Assembly (NCBI GenBank): GCA_937912115.1
Contig: CALDOI010000020.1
Location: 1 to 33,045, forward strand
Origin: an uncultured Bacteroidota bacterium
GTDB lineage: Bacteria; Bacteroidota; Bacteroidia; Bacteroidales; F082
Reading direction: 5' to 3'
Length of the DNA: 33,045 bases
Program-made: the position numbers and the translations under genes
The notes under the pieces: model-generated
What the model was told of the DNA's origin: nothing
Databases searched by the model: none
The model's input: only the letters and a program-made list of their open reading frames with translations
Shown here: positions 24,599-33,045 of the stretch, piece by piece
Layout of the letters: each line of letters begins with the position of its first letter
How positions within the stretch are numbered: position 1 is the first letter of the stretch

Positions 24599-25369
24599 AT
24601 GCTAAATTCAAAAGCGAAATATGCTATTATATTGATTAAGAGTAAGAAATTATTACTCACTCTACTTTTGGTTCAATTTAGTATTGGATCATATACCTAC
24701 TCTGAAATAGCAACTCACCCAATCAGTCCTAATAAACTCACCAGGTCGAACCTAGTAGTTCTTAAACCAATTAAGATTGATTTTTCAGGTTACTATTTAA
24801 ATCCGGTATCAAATATGTTTAATAAGCCAGTTACGGAAAATAGTATTATTACTCCTTCTGAAAGTATAATGGATGAAGGTAAAATTGAATCGTTAGACCT
24901 CGCTATATTTTTAACAAATAACAATCGAAATATCGACTTCAACTCTGCCAAAAATTTAGCTGATTTATATGTGAGCGAAGCAACACAGGAGGGTGTTAAT
25001 CCCGATCTGGCATTCACCCAAATGTGTCATGAAACAGGATTTTTACGATTCGATGGAATCGTTGATAAAACTCAAAATAATTTCTGTGGACTTGGAGCAA
25101 CGGGAAATGGTGTTAAAGGAAATTCTTTTCTTGATCAAAAAATAGGAGTGCGGGCACATATCCAACACCTGAAAGCATATGGATCTACACAAGAATTAAG
25201 TAATGAATTAGTTGATGAGCGTTTCAGGTTTGTAAAAAGAGGAAGTGTTGTATCACTAACTGATTTAACCGGAAAATGGGCGACTGATATTAAGTATGAT
25301 AAGAAAATTCGCAATTTACTAACCCGCTTATATAGCCTGTCACACAATAGTGAAGTTGCTGATATTTAA
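24599..25369 (+). CDS. glucosaminidase-domain protein (GH73-like peptidoglycan hydrolase)
   Basis: This 256-residue protein has an N-terminal basic stretch and a hydrophobic segment (about 17-31, LLLTLLLVQFSIG) that acts as a signal or anchor. A variable linker follows to about 105. The C-terminal domain has LAFTQMCHETGFLRFDG with candidate catalytic Glu145, NNFCGLGATGNG, and FLDQKIGVRAHIQHLKAYG. This set is typical of Bacteroidota glucosaminidase (mannosyl-glycoprotein endo-beta-N-acetylglucosaminidase-like) domains, which cleave the glycan strands of peptidoglycan. The catalytic domain is at the C-terminus with no LysM or SH3 cell-wall-binding module. It is divergent from sppA; folK follows 87 bases downstream. 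The physiological role (growth or turnover) is inferred. Confidence 0.82.
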   Translation: MLNSKAKYAIILIKSKKLLLTLLLVQFSIGSYTYSEIATHPISPNKLTRSNLVVLKPIKIDFSGYYLNPVSNMFNKPVTENSIITPSESIMDEGKIESLDLAIFLTNNNRNIDFNSAKNLADLYVSEATQEGVNPDLAFTQMCHETGFLRFDGIVDKTQNNFCGLGATGNGVKGNSFLDQKIGVRAHIQHLKAYGSTQELSNELVDERFRFVKRGSVVSLTDLTGKWATDIKYDKKIRNLLTRLYSLSHNSEVADI

Positions 25370-25430
25370 TCATTCAAAATCTTTCCTGTATTTTTAATAG
25401 ATTACCCGCAATATTGCCTCTAAGATTTAC

Positions 25431-25438
25431 TAATTTTG
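25431..25438 (+). promoter_or_regulatory. putative -7 element of the folK-deoxynucleoside kinase operon
   Basis: TAATTTTG is an exact TAnnTTTG match that would place the transcript start about 12 bases before ATG 25457. No -33 TTG is seen at 17-23 bases. Confidence 0.35.
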
Positions 25439-25456
25439 TATTTCTTATTTTACACA

Positions 25457-25954
25457 ATGGCTATTTCAAACAAAGTATTTTTATTGTTAGGAAGCAACAT
25501 TAATCCAAGAATCAAATATCTTAAAAATGCAGAAAAATTGATTGGAGAAAACATAGGAAATATTACAAAGTTGTCAAAAATTTACGAGTCGAAATCACTT
25601 GGATTTAATTCGGATATTGATTTTATTAATAGGGTAATTGAAGTATCAACCGATCTTTCAGCAATTCACGTTCTTGAAATGAGTCTTGAGATTGAAAGCA
25701 AATTAGGTAGAAAAAGAGATGCTTTTGGATACTCTAGCCGTACTATCGATATTGATATATTATATTATAATGATTTGATACTTGAAGATGATAAATTAAC
25801 GATTCCCCATCCAAGATTGCATGAACGTAGGTTTACATTGATACCTTTAGTTGAGATGGCTCCTGATTTCACTCACCCGGTATTTAATATGGTTAATCAG
25901 CAATTATTAAATCACTGTCTAGATAACTCAGTTGTAAACGTGTATAATCACTAG
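25457..25954 (+). CDS. folK: 2-amino-4-hydroxy-6-hydroxymethyldihydropteridine diphosphokinase
   Basis: The protein has 165 residues from ATG 25457. A TTG at 25436 is in frame but overlaps the promoter-like element and adds seven residues outside the family. FolK transfers pyrophosphate from ATP to 6-hydroxymethyl-7,8-dihydropterin in folate synthesis. Motifs are VFLLLGSNINP at the N-terminus, the KIYESKSLGF strand, the LGRKRDAFGYSSRTIDIDILYYND ATP/Mg core, and PHPRLHERRFTLIPLVEMAPDF. The deoxynucleoside kinase gene begins 4 bases after its stop; the pair is probably cotranscribed, an arrangement frequent in Bacteroidota. The last 15 residues are a short extension without known role. Confidence 0.94.
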   Translation: MAISNKVFLLLGSNINPRIKYLKNAEKLIGENIGNITKLSKIYESKSLGFNSDIDFINRVIEVSTDLSAIHVLEMSLEIESKLGRKRDAFGYSSRTIDIDILYYNDLILEDDKLTIPHPRLHERRFTLIPLVEMAPDFTHPVFNMVNQQLLNHCLDNSVVNVYNH

Positions 25955-25958
25955 CAAT

Positions 25959-26594
25959 ATGATGAATTACAATTTTATAGCCATCGAAGGAAATATTGGC
26001 GCTGGTAAAACATCACTTGCATCTTTAATAGCAACCGAGTTTAACGCAAAGTTAATTCTAGAACAGTTTGAGGATAATAGTTTCTTGCCTAAATTTTACG
26101 AGGATCCAGATAAGTATGCTTTTCCCTTGGAAATGTCTTTCTTGGCATCACGATTTCAACAATTGAAAGATCAGTTAGGTAACAGAGACCTATTTAAGTC
26201 GTTTACGATAAGTGATTATTACATTGTAAAATCATTAATTTTTGCCCAGAAAACTTTAGTTGAAGACGAGTTTAAATTGTATACCCGATTCTTTAATATA
26301 ATATTAAATCAGCTTCCCCGACCAGATTTGTTTGTATACTTATATGTAAAAACACCCAAACTCCAAGAGAATATTAAAATAAGAGGAAGGTCGTACGAGC
26401 AAGATATTAAAGATGAGTATTTAGACAAAATTCAAGATGGATATTTTGAATTTATAAAACAACAAAGAAATCTTCCGATTTTAATAATTGACACCAATAA
26501 TATAGACTTTGTTAAAAATAATGATGATTATAGAAGAATGGTTTCTATTATTAACAAAGAGTATACCCCAGGAGTATATCGTATAATACCTTAG
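25959..26594 (+). CDS. deoxynucleoside kinase
   Basis: This 211-residue P-loop kinase of the dNK (dGK/dAK/TK2-like) family phosphorylates deoxynucleosides for salvage. It starts at tandem ATG codons (25959 and 25962); either may be used. The P-loop is IEGNIGAGKTS at about 8-18. Then come the LEQFEDNSFLPKFYEDP region, SFLASRFQQL, the DYYIVKSLIFAQKTL segment where the DRS-type motif lies in other members, and the lid arginines in IRGRSYEQDI. The C-terminus has the ILIIDTNNIDFV strand. The substrate among dG, dA or dC cannot be told by eye. It follows folK by 4 bases and ends at a bidirectional terminator. Confidence 0.9.
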   Translation: MMNYNFIAIEGNIGAGKTSLASLIATEFNAKLILEQFEDNSFLPKFYEDPDKYAFPLEMSFLASRFQQLKDQLGNRDLFKSFTISDYYIVKSLIFAQKTLVEDEFKLYTRFFNIILNQLPRPDLFVYLYVKTPKLQENIKIRGRSYEQDIKDEYLDKIQDGYFEFIKQQRNLPILIIDTNNIDFVKNNDDYRRMVSIINKEYTPGVYRIIP

Positions 26595-26602
26595 GGCAAA
26601 AA

Positions 26603-26628
26603 AAAATCCCGACTCTCATCGGGATTTT
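26603..26628. terminator. bidirectional terminator between kinase and OmpA-TPR genes
   Basis: AAAATCCCGA/TCGGGATTTT form a perfect 10-bp stem with a 6-base CTCTCA loop, with A and T tails built into the stem. The same stem core recurs between the two tRNA genes at the window end. Confidence 0.9.
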
Positions 26629-26648
26629 CTACATGAAAAATCTAACTT

Positions 26649-29147
26649 CTACTTCATATTAACGAGTGCTGTAAAATCAACATCGTTGTAATATTTTAGG
26701 AATTCTCTGTCTGTTGATGCTGCTTTGGCAACTTCAGAATCAGCTTTTATTGATTGACCTAAGTAGTCAAGCATAGCAGTTTTGTTATCCTGACGTGCTG
26801 CAGTAATAGCTAATAAGTATAATGTTTCAGCATCTTGAGGAGCGCAATTGAATGTCTTCTCAGCACCTGCATTGTTACCATTAAGTAATTGTGCTAAACC
26901 TAAGTTATAGTCGCATGAATTACCAGCTAATAGTGATTCGGCTCTTGCGTAGTCACCTAAAGCAATATTTGCTAATCCAAGATTATAGCTAGCATCACCA
27001 CCTAATTCACGAGCTTTATTGAATGAATGATTAGCTTTGTTATAATCACCAACCATCATATAATAAACTCCCATATTATTTTGAATCTCAAATGAATTCG
27101 CATTTAATTCAATGCCTTTATCAAGCAGTTCTTTTGCAATTACTAAATTACCTTCATCAAGTTCAACAGCAGCTGCATTGCTAACTGATCTCCAGCATTT
27201 AGGATAAAACTCAATGATTGAAGCATAAATAACTTTTTTAGTGCCATTGTCTTCAGTAAGAGTAGCAGCATAGAAAAGCTCTTCCATTTCCAATGAAGAA
27301 GGGTTTGAAGTTGAAAGGCTAGCTATCTCAGCGTCTGTTTTCTTAGGAACAAATGTGTTAACTTTAATATCAGCACGACGAAGTGGAGGAAGAATATCTC
27401 TCTCAATTTCAGGATAAATAAGAATCATATTTCTTATTTCTTCTTCTTTCTTCGATTGATCAGCTGAATTAATCACGTTAAGAATTGCACTTTTATCTTT
27501 AATGTCGGAACCCTTAACAGCTTTCATAAAGCCATTCCAATCCGGGCCGTTTGAGGTAATAGCAAAATCAATCGCTTCTTTTGAAATAAGCTCATTTTTC
27601 TTAGCCGCTTTTGTAATCTTTTTCTCCATATACTTCAATGCAGTATTCGCTCTGCGCTCTGAAAGACCTTTATTGAAAGTTTCTTCACCTTCAGGAGAAG
27701 CCCAACCATCAATTGTTATGTCATCCAATAACCAACCTTTTTCCATATCTGATGTATTGTTCTTAAGAGCATCATAATTTCCTTTATCTGTATTAAGAGG
27801 AAGTTTCCAGTTAAGGTCTGAACGATTCACTTTAAAGAATAAATCAGATTGAACAGTGCTAATTGTTACTTTTTCGTAAGCGTGAGGCGCCCAAGCTAAC
27901 ACTTCGGTGTTACGTAAATATTTTGAAGTGTGGATTGTGCCATCTTCAAGTTTTCTTTCCTGAGCTTTATATGCTTTACTTCCGTTAGCAGCAGCTGATT
28001 CGCAATTATCATAAACCTCACCGGTATATGTGTAAATAACAGGAGTTACTACAAGTTCACTTATATCCATTGCAGGATTGTAAGGAATTTTACTTGTATA
28101 TGTAAATGAACCACCATTTGCATGGCTAACAAGCGTACCATCACCAGCAACATCTTCACCTTTAAAGTTCATTGTTTTGAAAGCTGTTTCACCACCATCA
28201 TATTTAAGAATAGGTGTAAAACACATAATAGCTTTTTTGTCGAAATATTTTGGAGGGAAAGTACCTTTTATAGTTACTTCTATTGAATCACCTTTTTCTT
28301 CCAGTGGACTTGGGATAGTTTCTAGCTGAACTTTTTCGAAGTCAGCAGCCATCTTTTTGTTTTTGTTTCCGCCAAATTTAAAACGGGCACCAATGTTAAT
28401 ATGTGAATAAACGTCATTTTTAACCTGTAATGCACCATGAAGTACACCGTCGGCATAGTCTGTGTCCATCCATGTGTATGAATAGTCACCATAAATATCC
28501 CATTTATCACTAACATTGAAGTTTACATTAAATCCAACAGGTACTGTATAATCAACATTTCTTTCGTTTATTCCCTTAGCTGTACCGCCTGATTTATCTC
28601 CTTTATAACCATTTCTATCAAGTTCTATATCTGTGCCAAGATCATAGGTTATAGATTTCCATTGTGCCTGTCCAAAACCGGCATGTATTCCAAAATCAAT
28701 AAGCCTGTTATTATAACCACCAATAAGGTTTGAGAGGTTGATTCCGACATTTAAATTACCTCCGTAATAGTCGGCTTCAAAACGCATATCTCTTCCCCAT
28801 TGAGCGTTAGGTATAGTCATGGTTGGTACATTTTCTTTCTCACCTTCAAAAAATCCCCTTTCAAGATCCCCATAAACACTAAATACGGAAGTTAATTGAC
28901 GACCAAAACCAATTGCACCATTAATATTAGTGTGACCAAAATCGGGTGCAAAATTATAACGACTTAAGTCAGCATGTGACCAGGTTGGCCCAATTTCACC
29001 TTCAATAAACCAATAAGGCGAAAATGAAGATGTTTTTTTGCTAGCTTTTTTATCACCACCATCTTCTTGAGCAAAGAAAGTAATAGGTAAAGCCATCACA
29101 AGACTTAAGATTAAGGCCTTGGAAAAAATAGAATAAACTTTTTTCAT
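26649..29147 (-). CDS. OmpA-family outer-membrane protein with C-terminal TPR repeats
   Basis: The protein has 832 residues from ATG 29147, chosen because MKKVYSIFSKALILSLVMALPITFFAQ is a signal peptide. The upstream ATG at 29201 adds an unlikely 18-residue lead. Residues about 35-270 look like an outer-membrane beta-barrel (alternating strands such as FNVSDKWDIYGDYSYTWMD, SHINIGARFKFGG). A beta-rich middle domain follows to about 420. An OmpA-like domain lies at about 430-520, with ITIDGWASPEGEETF and GLSERRANTAL, the usual peptidoglycan-contact region. The C-terminal third (about 610-800) contains TPR-like helical repeats (NMGVYYMMVGDYNKANHSFNKA, SYNLGLANIALGDYARAESLL). It probably links outer membrane and cell wall. 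Several -7-like elements precede it. Confidence 0.88.
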   Translation of the reverse strand: MKKVYSIFSKALILSLVMALPITFFAQEDGGDKKASKKTSSFSPYWFIEGEIGPTWSHADLSRYNFAPDFGHTNINGAIGFGRQLTSVFSVYGDLERGFFEGEKENVPTMTIPNAQWGRDMRFEADYYGGNLNVGINLSNLIGGYNNRLIDFGIHAGFGQAQWKSITYDLGTDIELDRNGYKGDKSGGTAKGINERNVDYTVPVGFNVNFNVSDKWDIYGDYSYTWMDTDYADGVLHGALQVKNDVYSHINIGARFKFGGNKNKKMAADFEKVQLETIPSPLEEKGDSIEVTIKGTFPPKYFDKKAIMCFTPILKYDGGETAFKTMNFKGEDVAGDGTLVSHANGGSFTYTSKIPYNPAMDISELVVTPVIYTYTGEVYDNCESAAANGSKAYKAQERKLEDGTIHTSKYLRNTEVLAWAPHAYEKVTISTVQSDLFFKVNRSDLNWKLPLNTDKGNYDALKNNTSDMEKGWLLDDITIDGWASPEGEETFNKGLSERRANTALKYMEKKITKAAKKNELISKEAIDFAITSNGPDWNGFMKAVKGSDIKDKSAILNVINSADQSKKEEEIRNMILIYPEIERDILPPLRRADIKVNTFVPKKTDAEIASLSTSNPSSLEMEELFYAATLTEDNGTKKVIYASIIEFYPKCWRSVSNAAAVELDEGNLVIAKELLDKGIELNANSFEIQNNMGVYYMMVGDYNKANHSFNKARELGGDASYNLGLANIALGDYARAESLLAGNSCDYNLGLAQLLNGNNAGAEKTFNCAPQDAETLYLLAITAARQDNKTAMLDYLGQSIKADSEVAKAASTDREFLKYYNDVDFTALVNMK

Positions 29148-29220
29148 GTTAGTAAATTTTATTGTAGAAATTATTTTTTCAAATTTATAGATTAACATCA
29201 ATTAAATTATCTTATCTCAG

Positions 29221-29228
29221 CAAAGATA
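29221..29228 (-). promoter_or_regulatory. putative -7 element upstream of the OmpA-TPR gene
   Basis: Read on minus it is TATCTTTG, an exact TAnnTTTG match, with TTTTG 24 bases upstream (29253-29257), one base beyond the usual spacing. Two further exact matches lie at 29180-29187 (TAAATTTG) and 29253-29260 (TACTTTTG). Confidence 0.4.
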
Positions 29229-29336
29229 ATAACAATGGTATAGTTAATCAGGCAAAAGTATAAAATTATGTTAACAATTGCACAAACAACACCAATTTTT
29301 ACGATAATGATTAATAATTGTTACAAAAACTAGCAA

Positions 29337-29867
29337 CTATTTCAATTTTAGCACAATATCCCATAATATTATACCCACACATACACTAATATTTAAAGAA
29401 TGTTTTGTGCCCCATTGGGGTATTTCAATACAATTATCAGAAATCTGTATGATTTTATTATCAACTCCCTTAACTTCATTGCCAAATATTAATGCATATT
29501 TAGCTTCATTATCAGGTATAAAGTCATTTAATAATATACTGTTATCAACCTGTTCAATTGATAGAATTTGATATTCATTTTGCTTTAACTTAATTACAGC
29601 TTCCTCAGTATCTTTAAAGTATATCCAATCAACCGATTCAGTTGCGCTCAGAGCAGTTTTATGAATTTCGCGGTGCGGAGGTTGGGCAGTAATACCACAT
29701 AAATATAAAGCTTCAACACGAAATGCATCAGCAGTTCTAAATACTGAACCTATATTGCTCAAACTACGGATATTATCAAGCACCACAATAACAGGAACTT
29801 TAGATGATTTTTTGAAATCGTTTATTGATAATCTATTTAATTCTTCATTAATTAATTTTCTGCCCAT
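29337..29867 (-). CDS. TrmH/SpoU-family RNA 2'-O-methyltransferase
   Basis: This is a 176-residue SPOUT methyltransferase. Family motifs are VLDNIRSLSNIGSVFRTADAF (motif 1), YALIFGNEVKGVDNKII (motif 2) and CIEIPQWGTKHSLNISVCVGIILWDI (motif 3), which together form the knotted SAM site. It is shorter than RlmB or TrmH, with no N-terminal L30e-like RNA-binding domain, so it is a single-domain form. The RNA target (tRNA or rRNA) cannot be assigned from sequence. It is divergent from mutS, with a good promoter match of its own at 29901-29933. Confidence 0.9.
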   Translation of the reverse strand: MGRKLINEELNRLSINDFKKSSKVPVIVVLDNIRSLSNIGSVFRTADAFRVEALYLCGITAQPPHREIHKTALSATESVDWIYFKDTEEAVIKLKQNEYQILSIEQVDNSILLNDFIPDNEAKYALIFGNEVKGVDNKIIQISDNCIEIPQWGTKHSLNISVCVGIILWDIVLKLK

Positions 29868-29900
29868 GACACAAATAGAATTTCATCTTAAAAAGTGAAA

Positions 29901-29933
29901 CAAATATACTAAGATGCTGACATTTTTATCAAA
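29901..29933 (-). promoter_or_regulatory. Bacteroidota-type promoter of the TrmH-family gene
   Basis: Read on minus it is TTTG, 21 bases, TATATTTG: exact -33 and -7 matches (TTTG/TAnnTTTG) at accepted spacing. The implied start is about 27 bases before ATG 29867. Confidence 0.6.
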
Positions 29934-30017
29934 CTAGTTATTGAATATCATTACTTCTTATTATTGCATCTTTTATTCATTCTTGTTTCGTCACCGAAAT
30001 ATTTGGTTTAGCTTATG

Positions 30018-30025
30018 TATATTTG
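30018..30025 (+). promoter_or_regulatory. putative -7 element upstream of mutS
   Basis: TATATTTG matches TAnnTTTG exactly, 36 bases before the mutS start. The nearest upstream TTTG is only 12 bases away, so the -33 element is uncertain. Confidence 0.35.
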
Positions 30026-30060
30026 CCTACTGTTTTTTATAAGATAATTAAAATAGCATT

Positions 30061-32676
30061 GTGGGAGAACCAACAAAATATGCTGAAACGCCATTGATGA
30101 AGCAATATAATAATATCAAGGCGAAATATCCTGATGCGTTGCTCTTATTTAGAGTTGGTGATTTTTACGAAACTTTTGGTGAAGATGCAATTAAAGCATC
30201 TGGAATTCTTGGAATTGTCCTTACAAAAAGAAGAAATGGAGCTGCTTCTTTTGTTGAATTAGCTGGTTTTCCACATCATTCATTGGATACTTATCTCCCT
30301 AAATTAGTTAGGGCTGGATATCGGGTAGCAATATGCGATCAGCTAGAAGACCCTAAACTAACGAAAAAGATTGTTAAACGTGGAGTAACTGAGCTTGTTA
30401 CACCCGGGGTTACATTAAATGATAATGTACTTGAACAAAAAGAGAATAACTTTTTAGCAGCTGTTCATCTAACTTCAGGCATATCTGGGATAGCATTACT
30501 TGATATAAGTACTGGTGAATTTTACCTGGCGGAAGGCAACATAGAATACATCGATAAATTGCTTCAAAGTTTTTCGCCAAGTGAAGTTGTAATACAGCGT
30601 CAAAATAGAGGTAAGTTTTTGGAGTTAATGGGAGATAGCTACTATCTTGCATTTTTTGACGATTGGGTTTTTTCCATCGACTTTGCAAAGGAATTATTGC
30701 TGAAGCATTTTAAAACAACTTCGTTAAAAGGATTTGGAGTTGAGGGTATTGTTAATGGAATTATTGCTGCAGGTGCTGCTCTGCATTATCTATTTGAAAC
30801 ACATCATCATAAACTCGATCATATAAATAAAATCAGGCGTATTGATGAGGGAAAATTTGTTTGGCTTGATAAATTTACAATTCGTAATCTGGAGTTGATT
30901 TACCCATTAAGTCCTGGGGCGACAACCTTGCTTGAGATAATTGATAAAACAGACTCCCCAATGGGAGCTCGATTAATGCGCAGATGGATTTCATTACCAT
31001 TAAAAGACATTCAATCAATAAACGAAAGATTAAATATTGTTGAATTCTTAATGAAAGATGAAGCTACCTCAGCTCCTATTCATAAGCAAATAAAGAAAAT
31101 TGGTGACCTTGAAAGACTAATATCCAAGGTTGTTACTGCTCGGGTTAATCCTCGCGAGTTAAAACAATTGCAGCGAGCACTTGTGGCAACAAGTTCTTTA
31201 AAGAGTATTTGCAAGGATGCTACGAAATCTGAATTAATACAAATTGCAGAAAAGTTAAATCCTTGCCATTCCTTGTCCACTAAATTGAATACTGAGTTAA
31301 TTGAGGAACCTTCAATAAATATCAACAAGGGTAATGTAATTGCTGCTGGAGTTTCTGAGGAACTGGATGAATTAAGAAAGATATCAACCTCAGGGAAGGA
31401 TTTTTTAAAAGAGATTCTACATCGTGAGGTTGAGAATACAGGAATCTCATCCTTAAAGATAGGATTCAACAATGTTTTTGGGTACTATCTTGAAGTTACA
31501 CATACTCATAAGGATAAGGTTCCTTCCGAATGGCATAGAAAGCAAACTCTAACAGGGTCAGAAAGATATATTACGGAAGAGCTGAAAGAATATGAAGAAA
31601 AGATTCTTGGTGCACAGGATAAAATAATTGCCCTTGAGCAGAAAATATTTGATGAAATAGTTCATTATTCGGCTCAGTATGTAGCACCTATTCAGCTAAA
31701 TTCATCCCTGATCGCCGAATTGGACTGCCTTTCGTCATTTGCCAGCATCTCAATAGCAAACAACTATAATCGACCGGAGATTACTGAAGATTATGTACTT
31801 GATATTAAAAATGGACGGCATCCGGTAATTGAATGTAACTTGCCTCCGGGCGAAGAATATGTGGCAAACCACGTTTATCTCGATAATCAAAAACAGCAGA
31901 TAATTATTCTTACCGGTCCAAATATGTCAGGTAAGTCAGCATTATTACGACAAACAGCATTGATTGTATTGTTGGCGCAAATGGGATGTATGATTCCGGC
32001 ATCAGCAGCAAAAATCGGACTGGTTGATAAAATATTTACCAGAGTTGGGGCATCGGATAATATTAGTTCAGGCGAGTCAACATTTATGGTTGAAATGAAC
32101 GAAACAGCTAGTATATTAAACAATATCTCAAATAGAAGTTTAATACTGTTGGATGAAATAGGCAGAGGAACAAGTACTTATGATGGCATCTCCATCGCAT
32201 GGTCGATAGCCGAATTTTTACACAATCATCCTGCCTATAGAGCAAAAGTATTATTTGCTACACATTATCATGAACTCAATGATATGTCGTTAACTATGAA
32301 GCGGATTAAAAACTTTCATATCAGCATTAAAGAACATGGTAATAAAGTAATATTTTTAAGGAAGTTAACCAAGGGTGGTAGCGAGCATAGCTTTGGAATT
32401 CATGTTGCTGAGATGGCAGGTATGCCTAAGAAAGTAACCAACAGAGCAAAACAGATGCTCAAGATACTTGAGAAAAACCATTCAGGGGAAGAGCTAAACA
32501 AAGCTGTTAAGTCCTCATCAAAGGACGAAAATTTGCAATTAAGCTTTATACAACTTGATGACCCACTGCTACATCAAATAAAAGATGATATCCTTAATAC
32601 TGATATTAATACACTAACACCTGTTGAAGCATTGATGAAGCTGAATGAAATCAAAAAGACTCTTGGCTCTTTGTGA
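30061..32676 (+). CDS. mutS: DNA mismatch repair protein MutS (GTG start)
   Basis: The protein has 871 residues, near the E. coli length of 853. The start is GTG at 30061: an in-frame TAA lies at 30049-30051, and the next ATG (30097) would cut off the beginning of the mismatch-recognition domain. The F-x-E mismatch-wedge motif is F35-Y36-E37 in [17 protein letters not shown]. The connector, lever (core) and clamp domains follow. The ATPase domain has Walker A GPNMSGKS from G619, the ST-rich [14 protein letters not shown] block, Walker [17 protein letters not shown], and ATHYHEL. The C-terminal helix-turn-helix dimer region and a short tail end at TGA 32674-32676. MutS recognises mismatches and recruits MutL. 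Divergent from the TrmH-family gene. Confidence 0.97.
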   Translation: MGEPTKYAETPLMKQYNNIKAKYPDALLLFRVGDFYETFGEDAIKASGILGIVLTKRRNGAASFVELAGFPHHSLDTYLPKLVRAGYRVAICDQLEDPKLTKKIVKRGVTELVTPGVTLNDNVLEQKENNFLAAVHLTSGISGIALLDISTGEFYLAEGNIEYIDKLLQSFSPSEVVIQRQNRGKFLELMGDSYYLAFFDDWVFSIDFAKELLLKHFKTTSLKGFGVEGIVNGIIAAGAALHYLFETHHHKLDHINKIRRIDEGKFVWLDKFTIRNLELIYPLSPGATTLLEIIDKTDSPMGARLMRRWISLPLKDIQSINERLNIVEFLMKDEATSAPIHKQIKKIGDLERLISKVVTARVNPRELKQLQRALVATSSLKSICKDATKSELIQIAEKLNPCHSLSTKLNTELIEEPSININKGNVIAAGVSEELDELRKISTSGKDFLKEILHREVENTGISSLKIGFNNVFGYYLEVTHTHKDKVPSEWHRKQTLTGSERYITEELKEYEEKILGAQDKIIALEQKIFDEIVHYSAQYVAPIQLNSSLIAELDCLSSFASISIANNYNRPEITEDYVLDIKNGRHPVIECNLPPGEEYVANHVYLDNQKQQIIILTGPNMSGKSALLRQTALIVLLAQMGCMIPASAAKIGLVDKIFTRVGASDNISSGESTFMVEMNETASILNNISNRSLILLDEIGRGTSTYDGISIAWSIAEFLHNHPAYRAKVLFATHYHELNDMSLTMKRIKNFHISIKEHGNKVIFLRKLTKGGSEHSFGIHVAEMAGMPKKVTNRAKQMLKILEKNHSGEELNKAVKSSSKDENLQLSFIQLDDPLLHQIKDDILNTDINTLTPVEALMKLNEIKKTLGSL

Positions 32677-32767
32677 TTGTTGCCGATATATTTATTATAA
32701 AAATTAGTTCTGAGGATAATTGCAATTCAGGTTTTTAAAAATCAGATTAAATAATTGTTGGAAAAAC

Positions 32768-32797
32768 TTTTGGAAATTAAAAAAAATACTACATTTG
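32768..32797 (+). promoter_or_regulatory. Bacteroidota-type promoter of the tRNA genes
   Basis: TTTTG at 32768-32772, a 17-base spacer and TACATTTG at 32790-32797 match TTTG/TAnnTTTG. The implied transcript start is about 34 bases before tRNA-Gly. Confidence 0.7.
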
Positions 32798-32837
32798 CAC
32801 CTCCAAAATTTTGATGATCGATTGATATTTTGGAAAT

Positions 32838-32910
<73 letters not shown>

Positions 32911-32911
32911 C

Positions 32912-32947
32912 AAAATCCCGATTCGAATTATCGGATCGGGATTTTTT
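32912..32947 (+). terminator. terminator-like hairpin between the two tRNA genes
   Basis: AAAATCCCGAT pairs with ATCGGGATTTT over 11 bp across a 12-base loop and is followed by T. It starts 2 bases after tRNA-Gly and ends 12 bases before tRNA-Leu. Confidence 0.75.
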
Positions 32948-32959
32948 CTTGAAACAATT

Positions 32960-33044
32960 GCTCGAGTGGTGGAATTGGTAGACACGTTGGACTTAAAATC
33001 CAATGAGCATCGCGCTCGTGCGGGTTCAAGTCCCGCCTCGAGTA
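32960..33044 (+). tRNA. tRNA-Leu (anticodon UAA)
   Basis: This is an 85-nt class II tRNA. Acceptor GCTCGAG pairs with CTCGAGT (G1-U72 wobble), discriminator A. The D arm is GTGGTGGAATTGGTAGACAC. Anticodon stem TTGGA/TCCAA encloses loop CTTAAAA (TAA). The long variable arm is GAGCATCGCGCTC and the T arm GCGGGTTCAAGTCCCGC. The window ends one base after the discriminator, so an encoded CCA cannot be judged. Confidence 0.94.
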
Positions 33045-33045
33045 C

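Noticed and set aside
31080..31472. 130-aa minus frame inside mutS
   Set aside because: Shadow frame opposite the MutS core domain.

Overview
The window is AT-rich and almost certainly from a Bacteroidota genome, most likely an anaerobic or facultative Bacteroidales/Marinilabiliales-type organism. Four things point there: two surface proteins with type IX secretion (T9SS) type A C-terminal sorting domains; matches to the Bacteroidota -7 promoter element TAnnTTTG with no clear Shine-Dalgarno sequences; an OmpA-TPR fusion and a LruC-domain protein; and a large homodimeric-type pyruvate:ferredoxin oxidoreductase. The species cannot be named from the sequence.

Layout. 1-344: the end of a LuxR-type HTH regulator cut by the window edge. 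583-3283: a 51-residue charged small protein and a T9SS-sorted Asp-box/PKD protein. 3541-5828: a small lipoprotein and a beta-helix LruC-domain protein, apparently one operon. 5896-9555 (minus): a three-gene biotin-dependent acyl-CoA carboxylase operon (biotin carboxylase, biotin carrier, carboxyltransferase). 9712-11598: a hybrid histidine kinase, divergent from that operon. 11755-13361: class II fructose-bisphosphate aldolase, an inverted-repeat block, and an uncharacterised protein made of four 25-residue repeats. 13495-16630: a 14-repeat VCBS/FG-GAP T9SS protein and a Cys-rich lipoprotein. 16631-16927: a non-coding stretch of repeats and hairpins. 16928-21678: a dihydroorotate-dehydrogenase-like flavoprotein divergent from pyruvate:ferredoxin oxidoreductase. 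21798-24488: an e(P4)-family lipoprotein phosphatase convergent with SppA. 24599-26594: a glucosaminidase, FolK and a deoxynucleoside kinase. 26649-29147 (minus): an OmpA-TPR envelope protein. 29337-32676: a TrmH-family RNA methyltransferase divergent from MutS. 32838-33044: tRNA-Gly(GCC) and tRNA-Leu(UAA).

Functionally the window mixes core metabolism (aldolase, PFOR, acyl-CoA carboxylase, folate and nucleotide salvage), DNA/RNA maintenance (MutS, TrmH family) and a large share of envelope or secreted proteins. Several short genes have no assigned role: the 51-aa protein, the LruC-associated lipoprotein, the 25-residue repeat protein and the Cys-rich lipoprotein. I see no CRISPR array, transposase, prophage or recognisable defence system. 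The least explained parts are the split LruC pair, the 25-residue repeat protein, the active-site-altered DHOD-like protein beside PFOR, and the family of intergenic hairpins and degenerate word repeats.

No gene-free stretch exceeds 300 bases. All functional calls rest on motif reading; no database search was run.
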